Notes: generated by a model not told the origin, from the letters alone. Shown: positions 20,378-31,218, counted from the stretch's first letter. The stretch is 64,000 bases of DNA from Agriotes lineatus (GCA_940337035.1 OW679197.1:63695903-63759902), one strand, 5' to 3'. Made by a program: numbers and translations.

Positions 20378-21020
20378 CAAATATCACAGCTGTACAAACA
20401 TTTAATAAATTTAAAAATTAATTGTGCTTATAACAATAAAACCCTTGGATATTAGCTGTGACACCCTATACGGGTATAAGTTAACCTTTGGGATGTTACC
20501 GGGGATTATGTGTGACACTACCAGTGCATGAAATGAAACATGTGGGTGTAAGGATACCGATAAAACATTTACTCTTTAATACCACGGCCAATAACTCTTA
20601 ATTATTTTCCATAAAAAAAATTCATTAGTAATATTTTATTATAAATATACTGTTACAATTTAAACAATAACAAATTTGGCATTATTGCCACAGGAATTAC
20701 CAGAATTAAGCAGATTTACAATAGCTTTACCACATACCATTTTTGTAAAAGAGAATACAGACACCAGACTGTCAATATGCTATTAAACAACAAACACTTC
20801 AACCAAAACATGCTACGTTGAACGAAATGATATTTTGATCATGTGGGCAAAATGAAATGAATAGATCATTTATTTTTAAGTTAGTGTTTCCTTACTATTT
20901 TTTGTAATTTGTTATTGCTAAAGCTGTTTAAAATATTGCTAAAAACTCCCACAATTATGTTGCAAGAATATTGCCCAAAAATATTTTCTTTTGTGGGTAC
21001 AAAATAAAGATACCTGAAAA
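20378..21020. other. Non-coding stretch
   Basis: AT-rich sequence between the long-inverted-repeat element and the RT fragment. No gene or repeat was recognised with confidence. Confidence 0.3.
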
Positions 21021-21029
21021 ATCTTAACT

Positions 21030-21333
21030 GGGCCAAATGATGTGATTCTGGGCTCGTATTTAAATCATTCCAAATTTGCAAACGATATTGTTCTAATATC
21101 ATACAATATCAGCGACGTATTAATAATGGTGAGGAAACTAAAGAAAACTGTAGGAAAAATTGATTTAGAAATTAATATGGACAAGACCAAGTTCATGGTC
21201 AACCTAGTACTAAGTGAGGAAGTCAATATGACCATCGAACAGGTACACGAATATAAATATTTAGGACACAAAATAAAACTAGGTAGGGACAACCAAACTT
21301 GTGAGATGCAACGACGGATAGGTCTGGAATGAA
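21030..21333 (+). pseudogene. RTE-type reverse transcriptase fragment
   Basis: About 100 codons match the catalytic and following region of an RTE-like reverse transcriptase: YLNHSKFANDIVLIS, then GKIDLEINMDKTKFM, then VHEYKYLGHKIKLGRDNQT and EMQRRIGLE. The invariant (F/Y)ADD box has become FAND, so one of the two catalytic aspartates is lost. There is no initiator ATG and homology ends in a stop at about 21330. It is an isolated fragment, more similar in style to the ORF at 9.7-11.7 kb than to the CR1-type element. Confidence 0.75.
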
Positions 21334-21339
21334 CAGTTT

Positions 21340-22000
21340 CCACGGTACTCTCAGAAACAATGAAATACAATAAGCTTGTGTATGGTCTAAAACGGGTTTT
21401 ACGACACCGCGCCGGCACATACAAAAACTAAACGGCCGACGCGACGATATTTTACATACTCGGGACAAAGACTCACCTAGACCGCTACCCAACCGGCAAC
21501 AAGATAATGCCTGTTAAACATCAGTGGAGCGAGGGAGGGTTCTTCACGAGATTACCTACGGGCACTGGCCAAAGGGGCGGTAGAGAACAATAAAATTAAA
21601 TAGGGCGCCACGCTGTTTCATTGAGAAAAACGAAAATACAAGGATAGACCCAGAGAAAACCGGGAAATCAAGTGAGCCTATCTTCTAACTTGGCACCTTG
21701 GCCAAAATCTAGAATTCAATGGGAGTGGAAGATAGAAGCAGCCTCATGATCTTCAGCAGCGGCAAGCGTCGCCAACTTACCTGTGACGCTCAAACACTCA
21801 GGCTTTTGGCATAACCTGAAAGTGGGCATGCACAGACTCGTTGGGGCCTCGTTTAAAATGTCGGTCTGTTGGTCTCACACATGTAAAATTGGCGATACAC
21901 AGAAAAACAAAAGGTTAACACACAGATATGGACTAAACTAAATATATAGCCCAGCTGGGAGACGCTTTATCTCTAATTGTAATTAAGTGGTCACATGAAC
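21340..22000. other. Non-coding stretch, more G+C than surroundings
   Basis: No intact frame. Between about 21400 and 21860 the sequence is richer in G+C and may be further decayed retroelement. Motifs are too eroded to name. Confidence 0.3.
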
Positions 22001-22003
22001 TCA

Positions 22004-22118
22004 GTTGTACAACAAGCCCTGGTGGCAGTTATGAATTGTCATACAACAGGCCTTAGTAAGCGGATGAATAAATTAAGTTATACAACAGGCCTTGATAGGC
22101 GGTAAGCAATTAAATTAC
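22004..22118. repeat. Three imperfect tandem repeats of about 37 bp
   Basis: The core TACAACAGGCCTT(G/A) followed by a GGCGG-like segment occurs three times, at about 22008, 22041 and 22080. The first copy is more diverged (TACAACAAGCCCTGGTGGC). Function unknown. Confidence 0.6.
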
Positions 22119-23190
22119 GCATTGATAGATTCGTTCATGTGAAATATTCAGTATTTCAGATAGTCGGTTCAACCCATTTCAACGGCCTATAATATCATGT
22201 CATGAAAGGCGTATATTTTCATGGGTAAAAGCTGAAATCAATTTTCGCGGTCTCTTCTCATCTCGGGATATTTACACTTTTGAAACATGCAATGCAATTT
22301 TTCACAGTCGCATATGTATTAAACATATATTATATTCGTAAATCTGCTTACATCTTAACCCTTTTAAGTGCATGATTTCTCGATACTTCATTTCATCGGT
22401 TTTCCCAATTACTGTCGACATGCTCTCTTTGAAATTTTATTGCACAGCAGTGCTTCAACTTTTTGAAGTACAATTTTAGAATGACACTGTTTGTTGGTAT
22501 GGTAATGCAATTTTGTTTTGTCCAAGGAAACCGGCCTAAGCTAACTAGATATCAATACCCCCTCGTGTTTATAGAAAAAGTGCTTTCCGCAGACTGATTA
22601 CATGGCAAAGGACTCGTATCAATTCTCGTTTCTATGGAGTTGACCGAAAAAAGTTTCTCTGAAATTTGGGATGTTTGATTGTCCGCGAGAAAAGCTTCTA
22701 GCGTAGTATATACTTGCCCCCTGTTAATCAAATCTCAGTCCATTTACAAGACCCCATGTTCTATTCTTATTTTAAATATACTATATGGGGCGACTGAAAT
22801 TCACAAATGCTTAGAAAACGGTACAGACCCTGAAATGCGTGAAAAATTGGGTTTACGAATATTTTTATCTGAATTCGAATTCCAGTAAACTACCGTATAC
22901 GAGTACCTAGTTCGATGAGGTGCAAGAAACTTTCAGGCACGAATCTATTCCAGCATTTTTAAAGCAAAACTTGTTACTCTCTTGATGAGTGCTATTCTAG
23001 TTAAAATTATAAAAAACAATTATTACCACGAATGTAATTCGGCGTGATTATTTTTTAAACAGTTCAAGTTGTAGATTAGGTTTGATGGAGCTTCCAGATG
23101 AGTGTCCTGTTATTTTTAACAACTGCTGCTTCCCTACTTCACTTTTAGCTAGTTGTGTTACAGCAGAAGAACGATTTGAATGGTTTGTGA
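22119..23190. other. Non-coding stretch
   Basis: No supported gene. The 69-codon frame at 22679-22888 has no ATG (it begins with a non-ATG codon) and no motif. Confidence 0.3.
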
Positions 23191-23193
23191 AAA

Positions 23194-23280
23194 AATAGTC
23201 GCTGTAATTTGCTACTAGCAAATAGTCAGTGTAATTTTGATGCTACTAGCAAATAGTCAGTGTAATTTTGATGCTATTGG
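23194..23280. repeat. 31-bp minisatellite, about 2.8 copies
   Basis: The unit AATAGTCAGTGTAATTTTGA + TGCTACTAGCA is repeated at 23221-23251 and 23252-23280, with a shortened first unit at 23194-23220. The AATAGTC start equals the motif found at the ends of the foldbacks just downstream. Confidence 0.75.
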
Positions 23281-23343
23281 TCGATTGGATTTTCTTTCTC
23301 ATTACTATTGGTTGATAGGACTGTTTAAAAAATAATTACTTAT

Positions 23344-23522
23344 AATACCATGAGTAGTCAAAGTTATGTCGACTATTTCTGCGATGGTGTCACGAATGTC
23401 CATTGCTCTTTGGTACGATCAGGACGAGTGCGCTAGCACGAGTCCTAATCTCAAGCGCAATGGACATGGGTAGTAATACCACCGCAAAAATAATCTACTT
23501 AACTTTGACTGTGAATGGTATT
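23344..23522. repeat. Foldback hairpin, ~88-bp arms, GCTAGC centre
   Basis: AATACCATGAGTAGTCAAAG at the left pairs with CTTTGACTGTGAATGGTATT at the right. Long inner matches include GAATGTCCATTGC against GCAATGGACATG, and GACGAGTGC against GCACGAGTC around GCTAGC (23432-23437). Noncoding. Confidence 0.8.
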
Positions 23523-23770
23523 CGAGGGACTATTTAATGAACCAAACTACATTTTCAAATTAGTTTTCAGTAAATCTAGCAACAAACTACGCAATTTCTA
23601 TAGTAACAGAACACTAATATTGACTTTTTTTAATAAACATCGCATTTGTTTAAATAGTCACTTGAATACCTTCTAGGAAGATATATCCACTGATATTTTT
23701 TTTGATTGGTCAAGAAACGTCTGAATTCTGGATTTTCATTGGTCACTTTTTGACAGATGACAGGTGAATT

Positions 23771-24010
23771 GAATAGTCAAGGGTAATACCACAAGCAGTT
23801 GGATATATTTTTGACAAATATTTTGTCGTTTCCATGTAAATTATTGCGTTTAAATTTCACGATACAAAATCACATCAAAAATGTCACGAGCCGAAGGCGA
23901 GTGACATTTAAATGTGATTTTGTTGAGTGAAATTTGCAATAATTTCTATGGAAATGGCAAATATTTAAAAAAAATATATCCACTTTGAGTGGTATTTGGG
24001 ACGACTATTT
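23771..24010. repeat. Foldback element, ~110-bp arms, AATAGTC ends
   Basis: Starts GAATAGTC (23771) and ends GACTATTT (24010). Paired segments include GGATATATTTT, ATTTCCAT with ATGGAAA, AATTATTGC with GCAATAATT, CAAAATCACAT with ATGTGATTTTG, and ATGTCAC with GTGACAT. The loop is GAGCCGAAGGCGA. A partial related end (AATAGTC ... AATACC ... GATATATCCA) occurs at 23656-23700. Confidence 0.8.
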
Positions 24011-24600
24011 AACTATATTAATACATAACGATTAACTTTATTGAAAAATAATCCAACAATTAATATAATTATTCATTCTCAATTAAATTCAGCGGAATAC
24101 TTCCAAAACACAGCATTTTAAAATTTTTAAAACAGCCACCACAGTTTGTTGGGGTTTAGGTGTTACGTAACCTAGCGATATCACTAAGGACAGAACATCG
24201 TTGCTAAGCGATACTTCGCAACAAGGCTATTTATTTTTAGAGTACGTACATTGTTTTGTGAATATTTTGCATGGTGCCCAATATTCAGTGATATACTGCT
24301 GTTATTGGTTGAAAAAAGCAAATGTCTGCAATGTGATTGGCTTATATATTATAGTGTTGAATAGTCAAGTATAGTCAAGTATATTTTATCCCCAATAGAA
24401 AATACTATTTTAATAGTATAGACATTTTAAATTAGTTAGATTAGCAAGTTGACAACTCATTGCAAACTCATATTTATTACGGAATCTGTGACCCAGGAGT
24501 GCAAAAATAGCGTATATACTTCGAAACTAAAGTGCCATTTAATCCCACGTGTGATTATTCCCTCGCAGTGTTAGGAATAAACTTCACTTTGGGGATCGAG
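24011..24600. other. Non-coding stretch with repeated ATAGTCAAGTAT motif
   Basis: ATAGTCAAGTATAGTCAAGT near 24361 again echoes the AATAGTC foldback ends. No gene was seen. Confidence 0.35.
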
Positions 24601-24627
24601 TCGGACACTTTAGTCCTTTAGTATTAG

Positions 24628-24660
24628 CATTGATTAATTACACTGTGTAATTAATCAATG
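24628..24660. repeat. Perfect 33-bp palindrome
   Basis: CATTGATTAATTACAC and its exact inverse flank a single T at 24644. It is perfect over 16 bp on each side and directly precedes the G+C-rich end of the next element. Confidence 0.85.
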
Positions 24661-25488
24661 GTATTAGGGTTTGGCAAGTCTCGGGCTTTTCGGACCCGTC
24701 GAGTGCGGGTAGAACTCAATCGGCCCCGTCGGGTCCGAGTCCGGGTCCAGTTATTTGATATTTTATGTTCAAACATAACTATATCCAGTTTGTCCCAGGA
24801 TTGATGTTACAAGAGATGAGATGGACTAAAAATATGAAGCGGAAACTATTTCCGTATTATAAACAGAAAGGGTAGTTTACCTGAAAAGAAAATAGTTTTC
24901 GCTTCACTGTCAAGGCCGACTCGTTTATTCAAAAACTGGAAATATTCTTAAAATTCTCTTCAAACCAAACAGGACCTAATCCCACAATCTTAAAATAAAA
25001 TTCAAACATTTGTAGTCCATCTCACCTCTTGTAACATCAATCCTGGGACACACTGTATATATAATTGTCATCTGTTTTATCAATAATTTATTATTACAAC
25101 AAACATATATTATAATCATTAACCATCAATAATGAAAAGAATATACAAAAGAGAATTATTTGTCTAAATTTTATTGGGAAGAACAAATACGTAATGTTCT
25201 CGCAATACAAATAAAAAATAAGAAACTGAACAAACACATTTAACTAATATAATATAGTAAATTTAAAGTATATATAATACATATAATAAAATAAAGTTAA
25301 TACATGAAAATACCTTCAACATAAGTACAATTTTATAAGTAGATACCTAATATTACAAAAAAAAATCAATTAAAAACGTTGACTCGGGTCTCGCCGAGTC
25401 TTAGACCGGGTATCGGGTCCGGGTATTCCTAACTGGACCCGGCGGGTCCGAGACCGGGTACCCGGAACCGAAAAACCTTTTTTGGTAT
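24661..25488. mobile_element. Possible hAT-like element with G+C-rich subterminal repeats
   Basis: A G+C-rich block at about 24662-24745 contains repeats of GGGTCCG and CGGGTCC. A second block at 25381-25476 contains the same words in inverted orientation (GGGTCCAGTTA at one side, TAACTGGACCC at the other). The two are inverted copies enclosing an AT-rich interior that includes a MITE. TGGTAT occurs just outside both ends as a possible partial target duplication. Subterminal arrays of this type are known from hAT elements, but no transposase is present. Confidence 0.35.
24782..25059. mobile_element. Tc1/mariner-type MITE, ~47-bp inverted repeats
   Basis: TGTCCCAGGATTGATGTTAC (from about 24791) recurs inverted at about 25032-25050. 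Over about 45 bp the arms differ at only a few positions. The ends read TAT(A/C)CAGT(T/G)TGTCCC, like mariner termini flanked by TA. The interior has no transposase. Confidence 0.75.
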
Positions 25489-26920
25489 ATAATGTTCTTT
25501 TAATACATTATTTTATGCGAAATTTAACTAATAATAAATAACATGTAACAACTACATTTCTCCAGCTTGAAGTTGTTATATAAGATCTTGAAACCTGAAC
25601 TGGAGGTTTTATGTTAAGAACTAATAAACATTCATCAAGCTGTAGTTGCTTAGAGAAAAGCATATATAAAAAAATATATCTTTTTGATTGAATTAAAACA
25701 AAAATATCTATCATAATGATTTAACTAAAAGAAAATAAGAATAAGAGAAAAGATTCTTAGCTATTTTACAGTTAATCTGCAGAAAGTAACCTATAATTCT
25801 TGATCTTAGAAATCACTTTAACTAATATTGCAGTTTATAAAATGTCTAAATAATTATTTAAATATGAGTTTAACTTAAGAAAATCTCTAATAAGTCTGAA
25901 ATACTCTGTTAAAGCAATATTCGTATATATTTTGAAGGATAATACCAGTAAGTAAAATCGAAATGGACAATCTCAATAGCGGTAGCAGCAAAAAAACACT
26001 GAAGTGTAAGTTGGCAGACATCTGGGGAATTTACAAATCTTGTATACTGATATTGCTCTACTGTAGCGCTCTTAATAGGCTCATAATGCGGCTCTTTAGT
26101 GTATTTCAAAGATCTTAACTGCTTTTTAAATTGACATGCCACTTTGTAAAACATTTATAGCCGTTTAAATAGCTTCTACGCTAACGGCAGGATTTTCAAT
26201 ACAAGGAAAATAATAAGCTGCAATAAGCCAATGTCATGAGCTGTCCAGAATCAAGATTTACTTAAAAAGAAAGCTAAAATAACACGCAGTCCAATATTGT
26301 AAGAAAATATGTGTACGTGGCAACAATCAATTAAATAACCAAGCGAAAGTGTAAATAATAACTTAACAAACCAACCTGATCTGAAACCATCTATTTTGAC
26401 AAGGAAGTTAATTAGGCTATTAATAACATGAGAAGAAGCAAAGCTGTAAGCTCAGATAATTAAGGCAAGATAAAAGAGTGAATGTAAGACATGTAATTTG
26501 GAACAATTTGGAGAAATGACAATGGACTCGAGGACTATTTTTCTTCATAAATAAAATCTACATAAAAATGCGAGAACTATTGCTACTGCTGCTTCTTATC
26601 ACAAAATATATATTAAATGCTACTTATTACTTACAGCATTCATTTCGCGGCCGGATATTTTATTGTTTTTCAATATTATCAAAAGCAACAGTAAGAAATC
26701 GACCTATTTCGCAATCCTTCCACTATAAATCTATTCTAATACTTTGAATAATTCATCTATCTTCGACGGTAAGACGAAATGTCCTAAATATCGTATATTT
26801 TTCCTGCAATCCTTTCGGTACAAATGAGAGCAAAGACGAATTAAGGCGAAAAACTGAGGTAAAAGTAGAAGTCCAGATACCCACCAAATTCTATTTTCTC
26901 ATTTTTACTTCTCTCGTCTA
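25489..26920. other. Non-coding stretch
   Basis: AT-rich sequence without a recognised gene, RNA or repeat. Minus-strand frames at 25508-25714 and 25909-26154 carry no motifs and look like chance. Confidence 0.3.
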
Positions 26921-26924
26921 ATAA

Positions 26925-27150
26925 AATAAGGATGGCGAAAAACAGTTTTTTTTTTTCGTGTCTGCCTGTCTGTCTGTCGGTTGGCGATATTCAAAAAAAC
27001 TATTTGTTAGAGGAAGACGATATTTTGCATGCAGATTATATGTCTACCTGGCATGCAACCGAGAAAATTGCGGAGAAATATATACAGGGCGAGCACCTTA
27101 ATAACAAAATGTTGTTTATTTTTGATTTAATTGAGAAATAGTTAAAAGTA
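26925..27150 (+). repeat. Dispersed repeat with TGTCTGTC run, copy 1
   Basis: Shares with 42290-42545 (inverted) and partly with 27835-28130 the series: TGCCTGTCTGTCTGTC, then AACTATTTGTTAGAGGAAGA, CGATATTTTGCATGC, TCTACCTGGCATGCAACCGA, and TATACAGGGCGAGCACCTTA. The apparent frame at 26932-27141 follows from the repeat and is not conserved in the other copies. Confidence 0.7.
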
Positions 27151-27281
27151 ATAATTTGCAAATAGCCAAGGCCTTATTATTGACTAAAATGAGACCTAAC
27201 AGATACATGTTAAACTTCACAAATGCGACAAAATAGTATGGTGTCTTTATAATGCAGCAGAAACTCGTACAATTCGAACAC

Positions 27282-27500
27282 GGCCGTGGCTCAGTTATTC
27301 AAGTGGCGTACTAGAACCTGGGCTCGAAATATTCGCCTGGAAACGCGGAGTTTGAATGCCAGCGGACTACATTAATGTAATATCAGCTAGGGAAGTTCCA
27401 TGCAAACCCCTTTACAGGTTTTCTTTTTAGTTGTAGTTACGATAGCCTCATACTGTATAGACGGTTGTGATTCCAACATTCATTACTTTTTATTATATTC
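27282..27500 (+). mobile_element. tRNA-derived SINE (5' head and unrelated body)
   Basis: CGGCCGTGGCTCAGTTATTC AAGTGG... contains a pol III A-box-like TGGCTCAGTTATTCAAGTGG (27287-27306) and, 43 bp later, a B-box-like GTTTGAATGCC (27350-27360). The spacing and the GGCCGTGGCTCAG start resemble a tRNA gene, but the cloverleaf is imperfect and there is no acceptor stem end. This points to a SINE head rather than a functional tRNA. The end of the body is a guess. Confidence 0.45.
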
Positions 27501-27834
27501 TTTAACTCTATAAATTTTCTAACAAATGAAAATAAATAAATCATGGCACACATGAACATTTAAATAAGGATTCACTATTTTCCAACATCGAACATTTGTA
27601 CAATTAAAATTTTGAGTATTCGAATGTATCAATGAAAACTGAATTTACAAGAGTAACGCCTTGGTGGGTTACGCCCGGTTTTCACATGACCAACATGTGA
27701 ATAGAGAATATTCAATACCTCCAGCTCTTACTTAGGGGCGGGAGGGGGGAGACTCAGCGATTGTAATCACGAAAAAATCACCTTCCGAGATTTCTTCAGA
27801 TCTTCACTTCTCAGGGTCCCTAGATTACGAGAAA
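27501..27834. other. Non-coding stretch with a G-rich run
   Basis: Includes GGGGCGGGAGGGGGGAG at about 27734-27751, a short G-rich tract. No gene recognised. Confidence 0.35.
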
Positions 27835-28130
27835 CAAGTTTTCTTAATTCCGGCTGTCTGTTTGTCTGCCTGTTGTCTGTATAACTCAAAAACTATGTTT
27901 TGAAGAAAGACGATATTTTGCATAAAATATATACAGGGTGAGCACCTTAAAATAATAAAATTCTGCCTATTTTTTCTTTAACTCAAGAACTATTACTTAA
28001 TGAAAGTAATATTTTGCACATAGCTCAGGTTTTTACCCTTGACGAAAAAGGGCATATTACGGATGCAACATATACAAGGTGAGCACCTTAAAAAATAAAA
28101 CAACCAAGATAAATGTTTTAAAAAATATAA
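27835..28130 (+). repeat. Dispersed repeat with TGTCTG run, copy 2
   Basis: Contains TGTTTGTCTGCCTGTTGTCTG, AACTCAAAAACTATG, GAAAGACGATATTTTGCAT and two TATACA(G/A)GGTGAGCACCTTA-type segments (about 27930 and 28067). Related to the copy at 26925-27150. Confidence 0.65.
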
Positions 28131-28338
28131 CAAGGATTAACAATAAATGCGTTGTATTTAAGACAGCCGCATCACACCGATCGGAGCTGTCCAGGGTGGG
28201 CGAAGCAGTGAAGGCCTGCTTTACTTTTGGTTACCGTTCGGATCATAGAAATTGCATTTGCAGGCCCGTTCGCAGGGGCTGAAGTTCGNNNNNNNNNNNN
28301 NNNNNNNNNNNGACGCTTTGAAATGGGTACACGGCGAG
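28131..28338. other. Unassigned G+C-richer segment and assembly gap
   Basis: Bases 28150-28288 are richer in G+C than the surroundings and end in a run of Ns (about 28289-28311). The short frame 28079-28282 carries no motif I recognise. The gap may hide part of the left end of the MULE element. Confidence 0.6.
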
Positions 28339-28495
28339 TAGACCGAACTCAATAGGCCGAAAGCAATTGAACGAACTCAATTGACCGAATAGCAATAGAC
28401 CGAAACGTCACTAGACCGAAGCAGCAATAGACCGAAACGTCACTAGACCGAAGCAGCAATAGACCGAAAATCACTCTGTCGAAAATATATTACGG
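28339..28495 (+). repeat. MULE left terminal inverted repeat
   Basis: Six or more AGACCGAA-type units, several in pairs (GCAATAGACCGAAACGTCAC repeated twice at about 28409-28465). The array is longer than in the right end by one duplicated unit. Confidence 0.85.
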
Positions 28496-28661
28496 TTACA
28501 TTTATTAACATTAATAGCATCAACTTTTCTTCACACTTTATTCAAGCTTAGGACTGGCGTGTTTAGAAGTTTTTTTTGTTTTTTATTTTATTTTAACTTT
28601 ATTCTAGTAAATCAAACAATACTTAACAAATATATCCTACCCAATTACATATCTACTAATA

Positions 28662-30064
28662 TTAAAAATTAAAATTATGCGCAATCCCACGTAAATAATC
28701 GACGATGTTTTCTTGAATATCGAAGTTACTGACAAGGCGCTTTATTCTGTCAGCACAATCCCGATACCTTTTCTGGCTTCTGGGTGGTTCTTCGCCACTT
28801 ACATATTGCTCTATTTTGAGTTCGTTAAGACTCTGCTCTCGCTGCAGTGCTTCTATAAATTTCCAAATATTTGGATGGTTTGAAGAAACTTGCTGGTTAA
28901 AGCCTCGATGCCATCCTTCCACGGAATTGTTGGTTTTAGGTAAATCTTCATTCACACCATCAAAACAATTCCACATAACATGAGGAAAACGCGGCGGGCG
29001 ACGGTGACGTCGTTGAGGGCGTCCTATCCACGTATCCTCAAAGTAGTCTAGCACACCTTGAGCTTCTTGTGGAATAACATTTTCTTCGCACAACTGTTCA
29101 AAGATATCTACTACATTTGCTGCAGGCACGAATGCCAGAGCAGGCAACAATCGCATTGTTAGGGCAAATTCAGGTTCTGCTTCATATCGACGCTGAAGTC
29201 CTTCTGACTGGATGTGACGGAAACAACATTGAGAAAAATGGAAAAAGCATCCCCGTTGCCTGGTTTGCGGAAATGCTGCAGACACTGCATTCATCATCCC
29301 TAATTCAAAGTCCATAAGTATGCTTATTGGTGAAACTGTCGCGTCGGTTCAATGTCTTTCAAACTTGTAAGCAATCGAGTGTAGGTTTCTTCGGTTTTAT
29401 CTGGCAGTAGTGCATATACTAATGGTATATCATTGTTATATTGCAACCCATGGATTGTATATAATTGGCAAAATAGATGTGGCACAGTTTTAAACGTGCC
29501 ATCTACGTACCAATGTATGGACTGAGCTAATAGCCGCAAGTTCCTTCTTGTGGAAAAAATTAATATTCGATCGTCAGCGGGTCCAGAATCAAGTAATAGA
29601 AAATCTGCTCCATTTTTAGTAATTTTGTAATTATTTGGGATTACAAGTTCTCTTCGATGACCAGGTATAGCTGGAGCAGCATCATGATTAGTTCGAATGT
29701 TTCGTATAGTTCTTTTCATGTTGTCCACTTTTGGCAGTTTTGCTGACGCTGCCTGTGATAATCCTAAAGATGCTTGCGATACTATGAAGTGTGGAGCGTC
29801 CTGGGTACGTCTTGCACCTTCTCTAACATTTTGCATTACTTGAGCTGCCTCTATTTCTGCAGCATCAGCTGCATGGTTATGTTGGCCATTTTTTTGTGTA
29901 ATATCGTTGTCCACTGATACAACACGAACACTACACTTGAATTTTTTATGACGTTCACACCTCCAGTATATCTTCGTATCAATTTGTTTGTCTTTGATGT
30001 ACAAATGACCATCTAATAACAATTTGCGATGGCCCTTTACACTCTCTATGTACTGCAACACCAT
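28662..30064 (-). pseudogene. MULE transposase with FLYWCH finger, split by one frameshift
   Basis: Reads from 30064 (ATG) to a frame end at 29324, then resumes in another frame at about 29330 and stops at 28662. Together these are about 465 codons of cut-and-paste transposase. The N-terminal ~70 residues form a FLYWCH-type zinc finger (SVKGHRKLLLDG, YWRCERHKKFKC, then HNH). The MULE domain shows DGTFKTVPHLFCQLYTIHG (first catalytic Asp) and PLVYALLP. After the shift come LMDFELG (second Asp) and NNSVEGWHRGFN (final Glu with His). The open frame extends upstream to 30175, but the FLYWCH start favours 30064. The shift lies around 29325-29345 and could be a mutation or a base-calling error. Everything else appears intact. 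Confidence 0.85.
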
Positions 30065-30302
30065 TTTCAATATTAACTTTCTACAACACTCCTTAGCAAG
30101 CTGTAGACTTGGAATAAATCGAAAAATAAGAAAAATTGCATTTATACCATGGAAAATCCTTAGCGAACAATGCAATTAAGTAAGGTATGTGCCTTACAAG
30201 CTATTAGTGTGCTTAATATTCTTATCTATCTTTGTGAGGATTTTTTGACAATAGGATTTAACCAACTTTAACATTCCTATCTCATCGTTAACGATAGGGC
30301 CT

Positions 30303-30734
30303 TTGTTATATATCATTTATACCTTCAATTTAAAAACATCTCTAAGATTTTGTGATTACCATTTTTATGCAGATGACACACAACTATTAATCAAATTTAA
30401 TCCCGATAAAGTAGATGATGTCAATGCTAAAGTTAATTTTGATCTTAAAAATCTTATAGAATATTCGGAAAAACATAATCTTCAAATTAATGCAAGTAAA
30501 TGTTATGTGATGTTATTTGGTAGGGCAAAAACTAGAGATGCCAATGTTAATAACATATCTATTAAAATAAGGGATATGTCATTGGAAATTAAAGATTCTT
30601 GTAAAAATCTAGGACTTATCATCGATAATAAATTAAGATTTAAGGAACATATTTCTAGCAAATTACAAAAATCATATTTAAATTTAAAAATTATCTTTCA
30701 GAACCGATTTTCCTTGAATAAAAAAATAAAATGA
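30303..30734 (+). pseudogene. Non-LTR reverse transcriptase fragment nested in the MULE
   Basis: About 140 codons of a Jockey/CR1-like reverse transcriptase: FYADDTQLLIKF (catalytic box intact), LQINASKCYVMLFG, and SCKNLGLIIDNKLRFKEHIS. The frame starts without ATG and stops after KKIK. The upstream fingers/palm and the downstream thumb are absent. It is a short relic, probably carried in as an insertion into the MULE interior. Confidence 0.75.
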
Positions 30735-30821
30735 TTGAAAAAAAAGGTACTCTTATTTTTTTAAATACACAAAAATGTTAATTGGAAGTATTTGTTATAT
30801 CATATCTCTTAATAGTTATTT

Positions 30822-30936
30822 AACAAACAAGTATGTTAATGAGAGCGATTAATAATCGAGACATTTTAATGCGCGAGCGCTAGCGAGCGCGTTAATTGTA
30901 GATATTATTAATCGCCGATTAACATACGAGTTAGTT
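30822..30936. repeat. Foldback hairpin with CpG-rich GCGAGCGCTAGC centre
   Basis: GTATGTTAAT...GCGATTAATAAT on the left pairs with ATTATTAATCGCCGATTAACATAC on the right (quoted in part). The middle GCGCGAGCGCTAGCGAGCGC is itself palindromic. Confidence 0.75.
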
Positions 30937-31073
30937 ACAATATTTTTCCGTTGATCGTATATTATTTGAAGAGAATCTAATTTTATTCCATGAAAAGAAT
31001 TTGACACTTAAAGTTTTGACATTAATGGTACCGGGTGACCATAAATGGTTGTGATTTTTTTCTTAGGTTGGCA

Positions 31074-31218
31074 CTGTTTATGTTCGTGACATTGTAAGTC
31101 ATGTCAAATATGAGGTTAGCAGATTAGGTTTTGAGTCAGTTTGTGTCAAAACTGACGCAAAACCTAACCTGTTAACCTCGAATTTGACATAGACTTACAG
31201 TTCCACCAACATAAACAG
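31074..31218. repeat. Foldback hairpin, ~70-bp arms
   Basis: CTGTTTATGTT at the left pairs with AACATAAACAG at the right. Inside, GTAAGTCATGTCAAAT pairs with ATTTGACATAGACTTAC, and CCTCATATTTGAC-type segments with their inverses. The tip is GTTTGTGTCAAAAC. A half copy occurs at 18116-18205. Confidence 0.8.

Noticed and set aside
22004..22118. Possible CRISPR-like repeat array
   Set aside because: Three diverged units without unique spacers, in an apparent eukaryotic genome; an ordinary imperfect tandem repeat.
27287..27360. Possible functional tRNA gene
   Set aside because: A and B boxes are present, but the acceptor and anticodon stems do not pair properly, so I call it a SINE head.
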